DNA from: an uncultured Eubacteriales bacterium
GTDB taxonomy: Bacteria; Bacillota; Clostridia; Oscillospirales; Acutalibacteraceae
NCBI GenBank assembly: GCA_900316025.1
Contig: ONBJ01000024.1
Coordinates: 1 to 64,000, forward strand
Direction: 5' to 3'
DNA length: 64,000 nt
Shown one piece after another: positions 24,785 through 34,197 of this stretch (position 1 is the stretch's first letter; each line of letters starts with the position of its first letter). The position numbers and the translations under genes are program-made. Below the pieces are notes generated by a model, which saw only the letters and a list, made by a program, of their open reading frames with translations, was not told the origin of the DNA and did not search any database.

Positions 24785-25702
24785 ATGATTTATACAATAA
24801 CACTCAATCCCTCAATAGACTACGTTGTTCATCTGAACAGCTTCATAAGAGGAGCTATGAACCGTACCGTAAAGGATTGTTACTATATAGGCGGAAAGGG
24901 AATAAATGTATCTCTGGTACTTGCAGAACTCGGCATTGAAAGCTCGGCGATGGGCTTTACGGCAGGTTTTACAGGCGAAGCTATAGAAAGAGGTCTTGAA
25001 GAAAAAGGTATACGTGCAGATTTTATAAAAGCCGCAAACGGCATTTCACGTATTAACGTAAAGCTCAGGGAGGAAGCTGAAAGCGAAATCAACGGTCAGG
25101 GGCCGCTGATAAGCGAAAAGGAATCTGAGCTTTTTATGGAAAAAACCGATATTATTTCAGACGGCGATACAGTGGTTATAGCAGGAAGCATTCCTAAATC
25201 GCTTTCAGAAAATACATATGAAAAAATTCTTGAAAGGCTTAAAGACCGAAAATTAAATATAGTTATTGACGCAGAAAAAAATCTTCTTTTAAATTCTCTC
25301 AGATACCGACCCTTTCTTGTAAAGCCCAACAGGCAGGAGCTTTCGGAAATATTCCGTACTGAGATAAACAGCTTTGACGAAGCCGAAAATTATGCAGTAA
25401 AGCTTCACGATATGGGAGCAAAAAACGTACTTGTTTCTCTGGATAAGGAAGGAGCTTTTATGATTGATGAATTCGGCAATATCCGTACAGCAGGCATTAT
25501 AGATAAAGAAGTCATTAATACTGTAGGTTCCGGTGATTCGATGGTAGCAGGATTTCTTGCAGGCTATCAGAAAACAGGCGACTACGGCTATGCTCTTGCA
25601 CTTGGGACTGCCTGCGGAAATGCCACTGCATTTTCCGATTGTCTTGCAACAAGAAAAAAGATTGATGATGCCCTCAGAATGCTTGGCTTCAATCCTTTCT
25701 GA
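24785..25702 (+). CDS. fruK: 1-phosphofructokinase / PfkB sugar-phosphate kinase
   Basis: 305 residues of the PfkB ribokinase superfamily. MIYTITLNPSIDYVVHL is typical of 1-phosphofructokinase and tagatose-6-phosphate kinase; GGKGINVSLVLAELG and the catalytic VINTVGSGDSMVAGFLAG (Asp as base) are present. It would phosphorylate fructose 1-phosphate to fructose 1,6-bisphosphate. No fruA or fruR neighbour, so tagatose-6-phosphate kinase remains possible. TATAAT at 24761-24766 lies just upstream. Confidence 0.82.
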   Translation: MIYTITLNPSIDYVVHLNSFIRGAMNRTVKDCYYIGGKGINVSLVLAELGIESSAMGFTAGFTGEAIERGLEEKGIRADFIKAANGISRINVKLREEAESEINGQGPLISEKESELFMEKTDIISDGDTVVIAGSIPKSLSENTYEKILERLKDRKLNIVIDAEKNLLLNSLRYRPFLVKPNRQELSEIFRTEINSFDEAENYAVKLHDMGAKNVLVSLDKEGAFMIDEFGNIRTAGIIDKEVINTVGSGDSMVAGFLAGYQKTGDYGYALALGTACGNATAFSDCLATRKKIDDALRMLGFNPF

Positions 25703-25721
25703 GCTACAGACAGCGTTTGCT

Positions 25722-25808
25722 GAGTTTAAGGGCTTCGCCCTTAAAAATCCCACAATGGGCTTTGCCCCTTGACCCCACCACTTTTGAAAAAGTGGACAAA
25801 ACTTTTAA
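25722..25808 (+). repeat. Three-hairpin interspersed repeat, copy 5 (divergent)
   Basis: GTTTAAGGGCTTCGCCCTTAAA, CAATGGGCTTTGCCCCTTG and CCACTTTTGAAAAAGTGG. The second and third arms differ in sequence from the common form but remain paired. Follows the fruK stop. Confidence 0.85.
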
Positions 25809-25830
25809 TTGTCATAGCTAGAAAAATTTT

Positions 25831-25867
25831 CAAACCACTTGTAATGCAGATTGGTTTGAGTTATAAT
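25831..25867 (+). promoter_or_regulatory. purC promoter with overlapping inverted repeat
   Basis: TTGTAA (25839-25844) and TATAAT (25862-25867) are 17 bp apart. CAAACCA (25831-25837) and TGGTTTG (25852-25858) form an inverted repeat over the -35 and spacer, a likely repressor site. No purine riboswitch or PurR box is recognisable in the 53-nt leader. Confidence 0.6.
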
Positions 25868-25919
25868 GTACCGTGTATTTCTATTTTTACACTTAACATT
25901 TCCTTAGGAGGACGACAAA

Positions 25920-26627
25920 ATGGAAAAAACTGAACAGCTTTATGAAGGCAAGGCTAAAAAGGTATTTGCTACAGAAAATCCCGATTACTGCATAGTATCA
26001 TATAAAGACGATGCAACAGCATTCAACGGTCTGAAAAAGGGTACAATCGTAGGCAAGGGAGTAGTAAACAACAAAATGTCAAACTATCTTTGCAAGATGC
26101 TCGAGGAGAAAGGAATCCCCACACATTTTGTAGAGGAGCTTAATGACCGTGATACAGTAGTTAAAAAGGTTCAGATTGTTCCTTTGGAGGTTATAGTAAG
26201 AAACAAGGCGGCAGGAAGCCTTTCCAAAAGACTTGGCTTGCCTGAGGGAACTCCGATGAAAACAACGGTTCTGGAGTTCTGTTATAAAGACGATGCACTG
26301 GGAGATCCGATTGTCAACGAATACCACATTCTTGCAGCAGAGCTTGCAACCAAAGAAGAGGTAGAAAAAATAAGCAATATGGCACTTAAAATAAATGATA
26401 TTCTCTGCGACTTTTTCAGAAGCGTAAACATTGACCTCATCGACTTCAAGCTTGAGTTCGGACGCTTCAAGGGAGATATAATTCTTGCAGATGAAATTTC
26501 ACCCGATACCTGTCGTTTCTGGGACATCAACACTCAGGAAAAGCTTGACAAAGACCGTTTCCGCAGAGATATGGGCGGAGTAGAGGAAGCTTATGCCGAA
26601 GTAATGAAGAGAATCGGCTTGGCATAA
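25920..26627 (+). CDS. purC: SAICAR synthetase
   Basis: 235 residues. Ligates aspartate to CAIR with [32 protein letters not shown] at the start, [18 protein letters not shown] in the middle, and the substrate motif [11 protein letters not shown] and [12 protein letters not shown] near the C-terminus identify it. SD TAGGAGG at 10 nt. First gene of the purine block purC-purF-purB-purA-guaA. Confidence 0.97.
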   Translation: MEKTEQLYEGKAKKVFATENPDYCIVSYKDDATAFNGLKKGTIVGKGVVNNKMSNYLCKMLEEKGIPTHFVEELNDRDTVVKKVQIVPLEVIVRNKAAGSLSKRLGLPEGTPMKTTVLEFCYKDDALGDPIVNEYHILAAELATKEEVEKISNMALKINDILCDFFRSVNIDLIDFKLEFGRFKGDIILADEISPDTCRFWDINTQEKLDKDRFRRDMGGVEEAYAEVMKRIGLA

Positions 26628-26663
26628 AAAATATATGACAGTTTGTCATGAGGTGATTTGATA

Positions 26664-28115
26664 GTGGCTTGTAAGTTTGACGGCTTTTTTGATGAAAAGC
26701 TTCACGAAGAATGCGGTGTATTCGGAATTTACGGAGATGGCTCTGTAAATCCCGCATATGCCTGTTACAACGGACTTCTTGCTTTGCAGCACAGAGGTCA
26801 GGAAAGCTGCGGAATTGCTGTAAATGACTGCGGAGTAATAAAGGCTCATAAGGATATGGGACTTGTTACTGAGGTTTTCAACAATAAAATTCTTGAAAAT
26901 CTCAGCGGTCAGAGAGCTATAGCTCATGCGAGATATTCCACGGCAGGAGGCAGCGTAAGAGAAAATTCCCAGCCTCTTGTAATGAGATACAAGACAGGCA
27001 TTATGGCTATAGCACATAACGGAAATCTCACAAATGCGGTTGAACTCAGGCAGGAGCTTGAGCATAGGGGAGCTATATTCCAGACAACCATAGATTCCGA
27101 AGTAATAGCATATATCATAGCCAGAGAAAGAATAAAATCTCATGCTATAGAAGTAGCTGTAGAGCGTACCATGTCGCAGATAGAGGGAGCATATTCCCTG
27201 CTTGTTATGAGTCCGTCAAAAATGATAGCCGCCCGTGACCCTTACGGCTTCAAGCCGCTGGTTATGGGAATGCTTGAGGGTGCATATGTCTTTGCAAGTG
27301 AAACGTGTGCTTTAGATGCGTGCGGAGCTGAGTTCGTAAGAGATGTCGAACCCGGTGAAATAGTTGTTGTCACAAAGGACGGAATAGATTCCATAAGAAC
27401 GCACTGCGGAAAAAAGAAAGCTGTCTGCGTATTTGAATATATATACTTCGCCAGAACGGACTCCGTAATAGACGGTATAGGAGTTTACGAATCCAGAAAG
27501 CAGGCAGGAAGAATTCTTGCAAGAGAATTTCCTGTTGAAGCCGACCTTGTTATAGGTGTACCCGAATCAGGCATAGATGCCGCTATAGGCTACAGCGAGG
27601 AATCGGGAATCCCCTATGAAAAGGGTATCGTAAAAAACAATTATATAGGACGTACATTTATAAAACCCAGTCAGAAGGAAAGAGTAAAGAGCGTCCGTAT
27701 AAAGCTCAACCCTCTCGGTACTTCCGTAAAGGGAAAAAGAGTTGTTATGATTGACGACTCCATAGTAAGAGGAACAACCTGCGACCGTATCGTAAAAATG
27801 CTCAGAGATGCAGGTGCAAAGGAAGTTCATCTCAGAATAAGCTCACCGCCGTTTATGTGGCCCTGTTATTACGGAACGGACATACCCTCACGTGATGAGC
27901 TTATAGCCTGCAATCATACAATAGAGGAAATAGGCAAAATCGCAGGAGCGGATTCCATAGGCTTTCTGCCCGCAGAATATTTGTCCGAAATGCTTATGAA
28001 CAAGTGCGACGGTTACTGTGAAGGCTGCTTTACAGGAAAATATCCTGCTCCTACTACTCAGAAAATGCTCGAAGGAAAAGAGCGTGGCGGACTTGAAATA
28101 AAACCTGATAAATGA
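26664..28115 (+). CDS. purF: Amidophosphoribosyltransferase
   Basis: Makes phosphoribosylamine from PRPP and glutamine, the first step of purine synthesis. I choose GTG at 26664 because AGGTG lies 8 nt upstream; TTG at 26658 is too close. A 16-residue propeptide precedes the catalytic Cys in EECGVFGIYG, which is exposed by self-cleavage in Bacillus-type enzymes. ALQHRGQESCGIA, the PRPP loop VVMIDDSIVRGTTC and C-terminal cysteines (NKCDGYCEGCF) that probably bind an Fe-S cluster, as in B. subtilis, are visible. Confidence 0.96.
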   Translation: MACKFDGFFDEKLHEECGVFGIYGDGSVNPAYACYNGLLALQHRGQESCGIAVNDCGVIKAHKDMGLVTEVFNNKILENLSGQRAIAHARYSTAGGSVRENSQPLVMRYKTGIMAIAHNGNLTNAVELRQELEHRGAIFQTTIDSEVIAYIIARERIKSHAIEVAVERTMSQIEGAYSLLVMSPSKMIAARDPYGFKPLVMGMLEGAYVFASETCALDACGAEFVRDVEPGEIVVVTKDGIDSIRTHCGKKKAVCVFEYIYFARTDSVIDGIGVYESRKQAGRILAREFPVEADLVIGVPESGIDAAIGYSEESGIPYEKGIVKNNYIGRTFIKPSQKERVKSVRIKLNPLGTSVKGKRVVMIDDSIVRGTTCDRIVKMLRDAGAKEVHLRISSPPFMWPCYYGTDIPSRDELIACNHTIEEIGKIAGADSIGFLPAEYLSEMLMNKCDGYCEGCFTGKYPAPTTQKMLEGKERGGLEIKPDK

Positions 28116-28132
28116 ACAGGAGGTAAAAGCCT

Positions 28133-29563
28133 ATGAAAAACACATATGAATCGCCCTTGTCATCAAGATACTGCGACAAGGAAATGAAATATATCTTTTC
28201 ACCTGATATGAAATTCCGTACATGGCGTAAGCTTTGGATAGCTCTTGCCGAAACCGAAATGGAACTCGGACTGCCCATTACTCAGGAACAGATTGATGAG
28301 CTTAAAGCAAATGCCGACAACATAAACTACGATGTTGCACAGGAAAGAGAAAAGCTCGTGCGTCACGATGTTATGTCGCACGTCTATGCCTATGGCGTTC
28401 AGTGTCCCAAGGCTAAGGGAATAATCCACCTCGGAGCAACTTCCTGCTATGTAGGCGACAACACCGACATAATAATTATGACCGAAGCTATGAAGCTTAT
28501 AAGAAACAAGCTTATAACTGTTATCCGCAATCTTTCGGCATTCGCAGAAAAATATAAGAACCTTCCCACACTCGGATTTACGCACTTTCAGCCTGCACAG
28601 CCTACAACCGTCGGCAAAAGAGCCACACTCTGGATTCAGGATTTGCTTATGGATTTAGAGGACGTTGAATATCAGCTTTCAAAAGCGAAGCTTCTCGGCT
28701 CAAAGGGTACAACAGGCACACAGGCGAGCTTCCTTGAGCTTTTCGAGGGCGACCACGGAAAATGCCGTAAGCTTGACAGAAAAATCGCTGAAAAAATGGG
28801 CTACAGCGGCTGCTTTGCCGTTTCGGGTCAGACTTATTCCCGTAAGCTTGATTCCCAGTTTCTTTCCGTACTCAGCGGTATAGCACAGTCCGCTTCAAAG
28901 TTCTCAAACGACATCAGACTGCTTCAGCACCTTAAAGAAGTCGAAGAACCTTTTGAGAAAAACCAGATAGGTTCTTCCGCAATGGCGTACAAGCGTAATC
29001 CTATGCGTTCGGAGCGAATTACTTCACTTTCAAGATATGTTATGTGCGATGTTCTCAATCCTGCAATAACTGCCGCTACTCAGTGGTTTGAAAGAACTCT
29101 TGATGACAGTGCAAACAAGCGTATAAGCGTTGCGGAAGCTTTCCTCGGTGTTGACGCTATACTCAATCTGTACGCAAATGTAGCAGACGGTCTTGTTGTA
29201 TACGAAAAAGTCATTGAACAAAGGCTCAGAAAAGAGCTTCCTTTTATGGCTACCGAAAATATAATGATGGACGCTGTAAAAAGAGGGGCTGACCGTCAGG
29301 TTCTCCACGAAAGAATAAGAGTTCACTCTATGGCTGCCTCAAAAGTCATCAAAGAGGAAGGCGGAGAAAATGACCTTCTTGAAAGAATTGCCGCAGATGA
29401 AGCTTTCGGCGTAACTCTGGAAGAACTCGTTTCCATAATCTCACCCGAAAAGTATGTCGGAAGAGCACCTCAGCAGACAGAAGAATTTCTGAATGAGGTT
29501 GTAAAGCCTGTTCTCAGCAAATACTCTGACATTGCCACAGAACAAGCTGAAATAAACGTATAA
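28133..29563 (+). CDS. purB: Adenylosuccinate lyase
   Basis: 476 residues. Splits fumarate from SAICAR and adenylosuccinate, so it acts twice in this pathway. The fumarase/aspartase superfamily signature is GSSAMAYKRNPMRSERI, with catalytic His in THFQPAQPTTVGKR. SD AGGAGG lies upstream, 17 nt after purF. Longer than the usual 430-residue bacterial form; closer to the 470-residue clade. Confidence 0.96.
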   Translation: MKNTYESPLSSRYCDKEMKYIFSPDMKFRTWRKLWIALAETEMELGLPITQEQIDELKANADNINYDVAQEREKLVRHDVMSHVYAYGVQCPKAKGIIHLGATSCYVGDNTDIIIMTEAMKLIRNKLITVIRNLSAFAEKYKNLPTLGFTHFQPAQPTTVGKRATLWIQDLLMDLEDVEYQLSKAKLLGSKGTTGTQASFLELFEGDHGKCRKLDRKIAEKMGYSGCFAVSGQTYSRKLDSQFLSVLSGIAQSASKFSNDIRLLQHLKEVEEPFEKNQIGSSAMAYKRNPMRSERITSLSRYVMCDVLNPAITAATQWFERTLDDSANKRISVAEAFLGVDAILNLYANVADGLVVYEKVIEQRLRKELPFMATENIMMDAVKRGADRQVLHERIRVHSMAASKVIKEEGGENDLLERIAADEAFGVTLEELVSIISPEKYVGRAPQQTEEFLNEVVKPVLSKYSDIATEQAEINV

Positions 29564-29597
29564 TAAATAATTTAAATAAATTTAGAATCCCCGAACT

Positions 29598-29682
29598 TAA
29601 AGTTTAGGTCAAGCCTTTTCAAAGGCTTGCGGTTTCCAAAGGCAGAGCCTTTGGTGGGATTTTTAAGGGCAAGGCCCTTAAA
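29598..29682 (-). repeat. Three-hairpin interspersed repeat, copy 6, inside the pur operon
   Basis: Opposite orientation to copy 2: TTTAGGTCAAGCCTTTTCAAAGGCTTG, CCAAAGGCAGAGCCTTTGG, TTTAAGGGCAAGGCCCTTAAA. It sits between purB and purA, and its end is 5 nt from the purA SD. In the plus-strand mRNA it would form three hairpins ahead of purA. Confidence 0.9.
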
Positions 29683-29698
29683 CAAAGGAGTGAACAAA

Positions 29699-30976
29699 AT
29701 GGTAAAAGCCATAGTAGGAGCTAACTGGGGCGACGAAGGTAAGGGCAAAATTACCGATGTGCTTGCCGCACAGTCCGACATAGTTATCCGCTTTCAGGGC
29801 GGAAGCAACGCAGGTCATACCATAGTCAACAATTACGGTAAATTTGCACTGCACCAGCTTCCTTCGGGAGTTTTCCACAGCCATATAACCAATATAATCG
29901 GCAACGGTATAGCTCTCAGCGTCGAAAACTTTGTCAAGGAAATGAGCGAGCTTGAAAAGCGTGGAGTTCCTAAGCCCTATATATTAATATCCGACAGAGC
30001 TCAGATAGTAATGCCCTACCATATAGCATTCGACTGCTATGAAGAAGAACGTCTTGGCAAGAACTCATTCGGCTCTACAAAAAGCGGAATTGCTCCGTTT
30101 TATTCCGATAAATATTCAAAAATCGGTTTTCAGGTAAATGAGCTTTACGACGATGTGGATACTCTCAAAGAAAAAATAAAGAGAGTTCTCGAAATAAAAA
30201 ATGCTACCCTTAAAAACCTCTATAACAAAGAGCCTGTTTCCGAACAGGAAATTTTCGATAAGCTCATGGAGTATAAGGAACTTCTTGCACCGTATGTTGC
30301 AGATACCTTCTCCTATACATACGAAGCTGTAAAGGCAGGCAAAAACATTCTGCTTGAAGGTCAGCTCGGAGCTTTGAAGGATACCGATTTCGGCATATAC
30401 CCTATGGTAACATCATCAAATACCATAGCAGGCTATGGTGCTGTAGGTGCAGGCATTCCACCTTATGAAATAAAAGAAATCGTAACCGTTGTAAAGGCTT
30501 ATTCCAGTGCAGTGGGTGCAGGTGAATTTGTTTCCGAAATTTTCGGAGATGAGGCTGACGAACTCAGAAGAAGAGGCGGCGACGGCGGAGAGTACGGAGC
30601 TACTACAGGCAGACCCAGAAGAATGGGCTGGCTCGATTTGGTTGCAACACGCTACGGCTGCCGTGTTCAGGGAGCTACTCAGATTGCCTTTACCGTTCTT
30701 GATGTTCTGGGCTATCTTGATGAAATTCCCGTTTGCGTGGCATATGAGCTTGACGGAGAAATAATAGACTACTTCCCCTCAACTACAAAGCTTAAAAGAG
30801 CAAAACCTATACTCGAAAAACTCCCCGGCTGGAAGTGCGATATTTCCCATATCACAAAGTATGAGAACTTGCCCGAAAACTGCCGCAACTATATAGAGTT
30901 TGCCGAAAAACATATAGGTATCCCTATAACTATCGTTTCCAACGGAGCAAAAAGAGAAAACATAATCTACAGATAA
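29699..30976 (+). CDS. purA: Adenylosuccinate synthetase
   Basis: Makes adenylosuccinate from IMP, aspartate and GTP. Start at ATG 29699 behind AAAGGAG; a longer frame into the repeat upstream is chance. [17 protein letters not shown] begins with the GTP/IMP loop, GGSNAGHT follows with the catalytic His. 425 residues, family length. [15 protein letters not shown] in the C-terminal part is also typical. Confidence 0.97.
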   Translation: MVKAIVGANWGDEGKGKITDVLAAQSDIVIRFQGGSNAGHTIVNNYGKFALHQLPSGVFHSHITNIIGNGIALSVENFVKEMSELEKRGVPKPYILISDRAQIVMPYHIAFDCYEEERLGKNSFGSTKSGIAPFYSDKYSKIGFQVNELYDDVDTLKEKIKRVLEIKNATLKNLYNKEPVSEQEIFDKLMEYKELLAPYVADTFSYTYEAVKAGKNILLEGQLGALKDTDFGIYPMVTSSNTIAGYGAVGAGIPPYEIKEIVTVVKAYSSAVGAGEFVSEIFGDEADELRRRGGDGGEYGATTGRPRRMGWLDLVATRYGCRVQGATQIAFTVLDVLGYLDEIPVCVAYELDGEIIDYFPSTTKLKRAKPILEKLPGWKCDISHITKYENLPENCRNYIEFAEKHIGIPITIVSNGAKRENIIYR

Positions 30977-30989
30977 CGGTGAGCAGCTT

Positions 30990-32531
30990 ATGAATATAAA
31001 AAATGAAGCAATATTGGTAATGGATTTCGGAGGGCAGTACACTCAGCTTATAGCAAGACGTGTGCGTGAACAGAATGTATACTGCGAAATAAAACCCTAC
31101 AAAATAACTGCCGATGAAATTAAAAATTCAGGATATAAGGGCATTATATTTTCGGGCGGCTCAAACAGCGTTTACGGCGAAAACTCACCCAAATGCGATA
31201 AGAAAATTTTTGAACTCGGAATACCTGTTCTCGGCATATGCTACGGAGCACAGCTTATGGCTTATAGCTGCGGCGGAGAAGTGGCAAGCTCCGAAGTAAA
31301 GGAATACGGAAATACAGAGGTAAGCTTTGATAACGAAAGCTGCATATTCAACGGACTTTCTCAGAAAAGTATAGTATGGATGAGCCATACCGACTATATT
31401 TCAAAGCTTCCCGATGGTTTCAGGGTTACAGCTTATACAGCCGACTGCCCCGTAGCTGCTATGGAAAATTCCGAAAAGAAACTTTTTGCCGTACAGTTCC
31501 ACCCCGAGGTTCAGCATACCGCCGAAGGTAACGATATGCTCAGAAACTTTCTTTTCAAAGCCTGCGGCTGCAGCGGCGACTGGCAGATGTCCTCTTTTGT
31601 AAGCGAAACAATAAAGGCTCTTAAAGAGAAAATCGGCGACAAAAAGGTTCTGTGCGGACTTTCGGGCGGAGTTGATTCATCTGTAGCCGCAGTACTCGTA
31701 CATAAGGCAGTCGGAAAACAGCTTACCTGTATCTTTGTTGACCACGGTATGCTCAGAAAAGATGAGGGCGACCAAGTAGAAAAAGTATTTAAAGAACAGT
31801 TTGATATAAATCTTGTAAGAGTAAATGCAGGCGAGCGTTTTCTCAGCAAGCTTAAAGGCGTTGACGAACCCGAAAAGAAAAGAAAAATTATCGGTGAAGA
31901 GTTTATCCGTGTCTTTGAAGAAGAAGCCAGAAAGATAGGTACAGTTGATTTTCTCTGTCAGGGTACGATATACCCCGATGTTGTTGAGAGCGGAACAGGT
32001 GAAGCTTCTACCATAAAAAGCCACCATAACGTGGGGGGACTTCCCGAAAATGTCGATTTCAAGGATATAGTAGAGCCTTTGCGTGACCTGTTCAAGGACG
32101 AGGTAAGAAAAGCAGGTATCGAACTTGGAATACCCGAATTTCTGGTATGGCGGCAGCCGTTCCCCGGCCCCGGACTTGCAATAAGAGTTATGGGCGAAAT
32201 TACAGAGTTCAAACTCAATATTCTGAAAGAGGCAGACGCTATTTTCAGAGATGAAATAGCAAAGGCAGGTCTTGACAGAAAAATCAACCAGTATTTCGCA
32301 GTCTTCACAGGAGTAAAAAGCGTAGGCGTAATGGGTGACGGACGCACCTATGACTATACAATCGCTTTGCGTGGAGTTACCACCAGCGACTTTATGACCG
32401 CCGACTGGGCAAGGATTCCGTATGATGTACTTGCAAAGACATCTAACAGAATAATAAACGAGGTAGACCACGTAAACAGAATAGTTTATGATATTACCTC
32501 AAAGCCCCCCTCAACCATAGAGTGGGAATAA
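30990..32531 (+). CDS. guaA: GMP synthase (glutamine-hydrolysing)
   Basis: 513 residues with two domains. Class I amidotransferase at residues 1-190: [16 protein letters not shown], nucleophile in GICYGAQLM, His and Glu in QFHPEV. The ATP pyrophosphatase follows with the P-loop [13 protein letters not shown] and the dimerisation domain ending KPPSTIEWE. It converts XMP to GMP. It lies 13 nt after purA and ends the purine block; guaB is not in the window. Confidence 0.97.
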   Translation: MNIKNEAILVMDFGGQYTQLIARRVREQNVYCEIKPYKITADEIKNSGYKGIIFSGGSNSVYGENSPKCDKKIFELGIPVLGICYGAQLMAYSCGGEVASSEVKEYGNTEVSFDNESCIFNGLSQKSIVWMSHTDYISKLPDGFRVTAYTADCPVAAMENSEKKLFAVQFHPEVQHTAEGNDMLRNFLFKACGCSGDWQMSSFVSETIKALKEKIGDKKVLCGLSGGVDSSVAAVLVHKAVGKQLTCIFVDHGMLRKDEGDQVEKVFKEQFDINLVRVNAGERFLSKLKGVDEPEKKRKIIGEEFIRVFEEEARKIGTVDFLCQGTIYPDVVESGTGEASTIKSHHNVGGLPENVDFKDIVEPLRDLFKDEVRKAGIELGIPEFLVWRQPFPGPGLAIRVMGEITEFKLNILKEADAIFRDEIAKAGLDRKINQYFAVFTGVKSVGVMGDGRTYDYTIALRGVTTSDFMTADWARIPYDVLAKTSNRIINEVDHVNRIVYDITSKPPSTIEWE

Positions 32532-32632
32532 TAAAAAAGACCTTAAAACCAGCGTAAAAACGTTGCTGATATTATCACTACAACATTGGCAACGATTTGG
32601 CAACGGTATAAAATTATTTGTCTGAAAAGATA

Positions 32633-32672
32633 AGAGCTATCTGATTCAAGTTAGAATCGGATAGCTCTTTTT
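32633..32672 (+). terminator. Terminator of the purine block
   Basis: AGAGCTATC/GATAGCTCT with an inner GATTC/GAATC extension, then TTTTTGTTTT. It lies 100 nt after guaA. Confidence 0.88.
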
Positions 32673-32705
32673 GTTTTATATTTTTTTAAACACAAACAAA
32701 AAAGT

Positions 32706-32738
32706 AAAACCTTGCAAACAGTGATGCTTACAAGGTTT
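32706..32738 (-). terminator. Terminator of tRNA-fMet
   Basis: AAACCTTG and CAAGGTTT pair on the minus strand just after the tRNA 3' end, followed by TACTTTTTTG. Confidence 0.65.
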
Positions 32739-32742
32739 ACGG

Positions 32743-32818
<76 letters not shown>

Positions 32819-32858
32819 AAATATAAGAAATACTATCTGCTGTCCTGACAGCTTTATC

Positions 32859-32887
32859 ATTATACTACCTTACCGTGTGAATGTCAA
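32859..32887 (-). promoter_or_regulatory. Consensus sigma-A promoter of tRNA-fMet
   Basis: TTGACA (RC of 32882-32887) and TATAAT (RC of 32859-32864), exactly 17 bp apart on the minus strand, about 41 nt upstream of the tRNA. Confidence 0.85.
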
Positions 32888-32939
32888 TACTTTTTTTAAA
32901 ATATATTTTAATATTTTCAGAATGACTGTATTATTTCTT

Positions 32940-33010
32940 TGTCACATATTATACAAATATGTGACACTTCAGCTTTTATGCTTGTTTTTGTTCCATATTC
33001 ATTATATAAT
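32940..33010 (+). promoter_or_regulatory. Promoter and palindrome upstream of EFR1 gene
   Basis: TTGTTT (32982-32987) and TATAAT (33005-33010) are 17 bp apart. TGTCACATAT (32940-32949) and ATATGTGACA (32957-32966) are perfect 10-bp inverted arms around 7 bp, centred about 32 bp upstream of the -35. A regulator of the CRP/FNR or Rex size could bind, but the half-site is in the inverse orientation to CRP. Confidence 0.5.
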
Positions 33011-33067
33011 AAGCTCAGGCTGTAAACGAGTATAATACACGGAGAACATACTGAAAGGATACGGACA

Positions 33068-33904
33068 ATGAGAAAAATAATTTACTATTTCAGCGGAACA
33101 GGAAACAGTCTTTATACGGCAAGAAAAATTGCTGAAAAAACAGGCGGTGCGGAACTTGTATCCGTTCGCTGTGAGCCTGAAAAGATGTCTGCCGAAAATG
33201 CGGATATAATAGGTTTTGTATGTCCCGTATATGAATGGGATATTCCCGGCACTTTCAGAGAATTTATAAAGAAGCTTTCGGTAAATCCCGATGCGTATAT
33301 ATTTATGGTTGCAACATATATAGCAGTACACGGAAAATGCTTTGAAACAGTGGAAAATCTGCTGGAAGAAAAAAATGCACATCTCAGCTATGCAAGGGCG
33401 ATACATTGTGTAGCAAGTCAGTGTACAGCATATCCGCCGTTTCCACCCGAAAAAATAATGCTTCCGTATATGGAAAGACAGATTAAGCGTACCGCTGCCG
33501 AAATAGATTTGAAAAAGCTCAGAAAATATCCTCATATGTCATGGCTGAGCCGTAAAAGATATGACAAGGCGATGAAGCCGTATCTTGCCGTTGAGCATGA
33601 ATATGACAAGGGTTTTTATACTGATGACAGATGTAAAAGCTGTAAGATATGTCAGAAAGTATGTCCCAATAAAAATATTACGTTTGAAAACGGCCGTCCC
33701 GTATGGAATCATCATTGTCACGGCTGCAATGCCTGTGTCGCATACTGTCCGACCAAAGCGATACAGTTCAGAACACCGCAGGCTTACAGGGAACTTGGTA
33801 CGTTTATAAGCAAAATTCTCTGTCTGCCCGAAAAACGAAAGCGTTATCATCACCCTGCGATAACTGCAAAAGACCTTATGAAAGACACGGAAAATATAGA
33901 ATGA
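33068..33904 (+). CDS. EFR1-type flavodoxin/ferredoxin fusion
   Basis: 278 residues. N-terminal flavodoxin-like domain with FMN phosphate loop YYFSGTGNSLYTA; C-terminal two [4Fe-4S] motifs, CKSCKICQKVCP (residues ~190-205) and CHGCNACVAYCP. Both cofactors in one chain suit electron transfer between flavin and ferredoxin in anaerobes; the partner is unknown. SD GAAAGGATACGG precedes the ATG. A small membrane protein gene follows after 26 nt. Confidence 0.9.
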   Translation: MRKIIYYFSGTGNSLYTARKIAEKTGGAELVSVRCEPEKMSAENADIIGFVCPVYEWDIPGTFREFIKKLSVNPDAYIFMVATYIAVHGKCFETVENLLEEKNAHLSYARAIHCVASQCTAYPPFPPEKIMLPYMERQIKRTAAEIDLKKLRKYPHMSWLSRKRYDKAMKPYLAVEHEYDKGFYTDDRCKSCKICQKVCPNKNITFENGRPVWNHHCHGCNACVAYCPTKAIQFRTPQAYRELGTFISKILCLPEKRKRYHHPAITAKDLMKDTENIE

Positions 33905-33930
33905 AAGGTATTGGTGAATGAGGTATGATT

Positions 33931-34140
33931 ATGATTTGGGAAATTATAGGTAATATTGCTTTATGTGTAGCATTTATAGTTGTTATTATTCTGATTGTTG
34001 TACTTGCAAGAAGAAATATGAACCATAATTATACTGTCGGAAGCGGTATGTTCAAAATGAGTGATGATAACCTTGAAAAAGACGAACATATGGACACCGC
34101 AGATTATAATTACTATAATGATGACGGTATTTTCAAATAA
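33931..34140 (+). CDS. Small single-span membrane protein, 69 aa
   Basis: Start at the second ATG, 6 nt after GAGGT; the first ATG touches the SD. A membrane helix spans residues ~5-27 (IGNIALCVAFIVVIILIVVL), followed by RRNMNHN and an acidic Tyr-rich tail ending NYYNDDGIFK. No family recognised. In the same transcript as the EFR1 gene; terminator follows at once. Confidence 0.6.
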   Translation: MIWEIIGNIALCVAFIVVIILIVVLARRNMNHNYTVGSGMFKMSDDNLEKDEHMDTADYNYYNDDGIFK

Positions 34141-34143
34141 GAA

Positions 34144-34169
34144 AACGGACTGTCTTGTGACAGTCCGTT
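34144..34169 (+). terminator. Terminator after EFR1 operon
   Basis: AACGGACTGTC and GACAGTCCGTT, perfect 11-bp stem, 4-nt loop, followed by ATTTCTG. Confidence 0.75.
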
Positions 34170-34197
34170 ATTTCTGTATTTCAGGAGAAAAGCCTTT

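Noticed and set aside
25868..25919. Purine riboswitch ahead of purC
   Set aside because: Too short, and no conserved P1-P3 core was seen.
29627..29698. N-terminal extension of purA
   Set aside because: The extra 24 codons come from the repeat; the SD lies directly before ATG 29699 and family alignment starts there.
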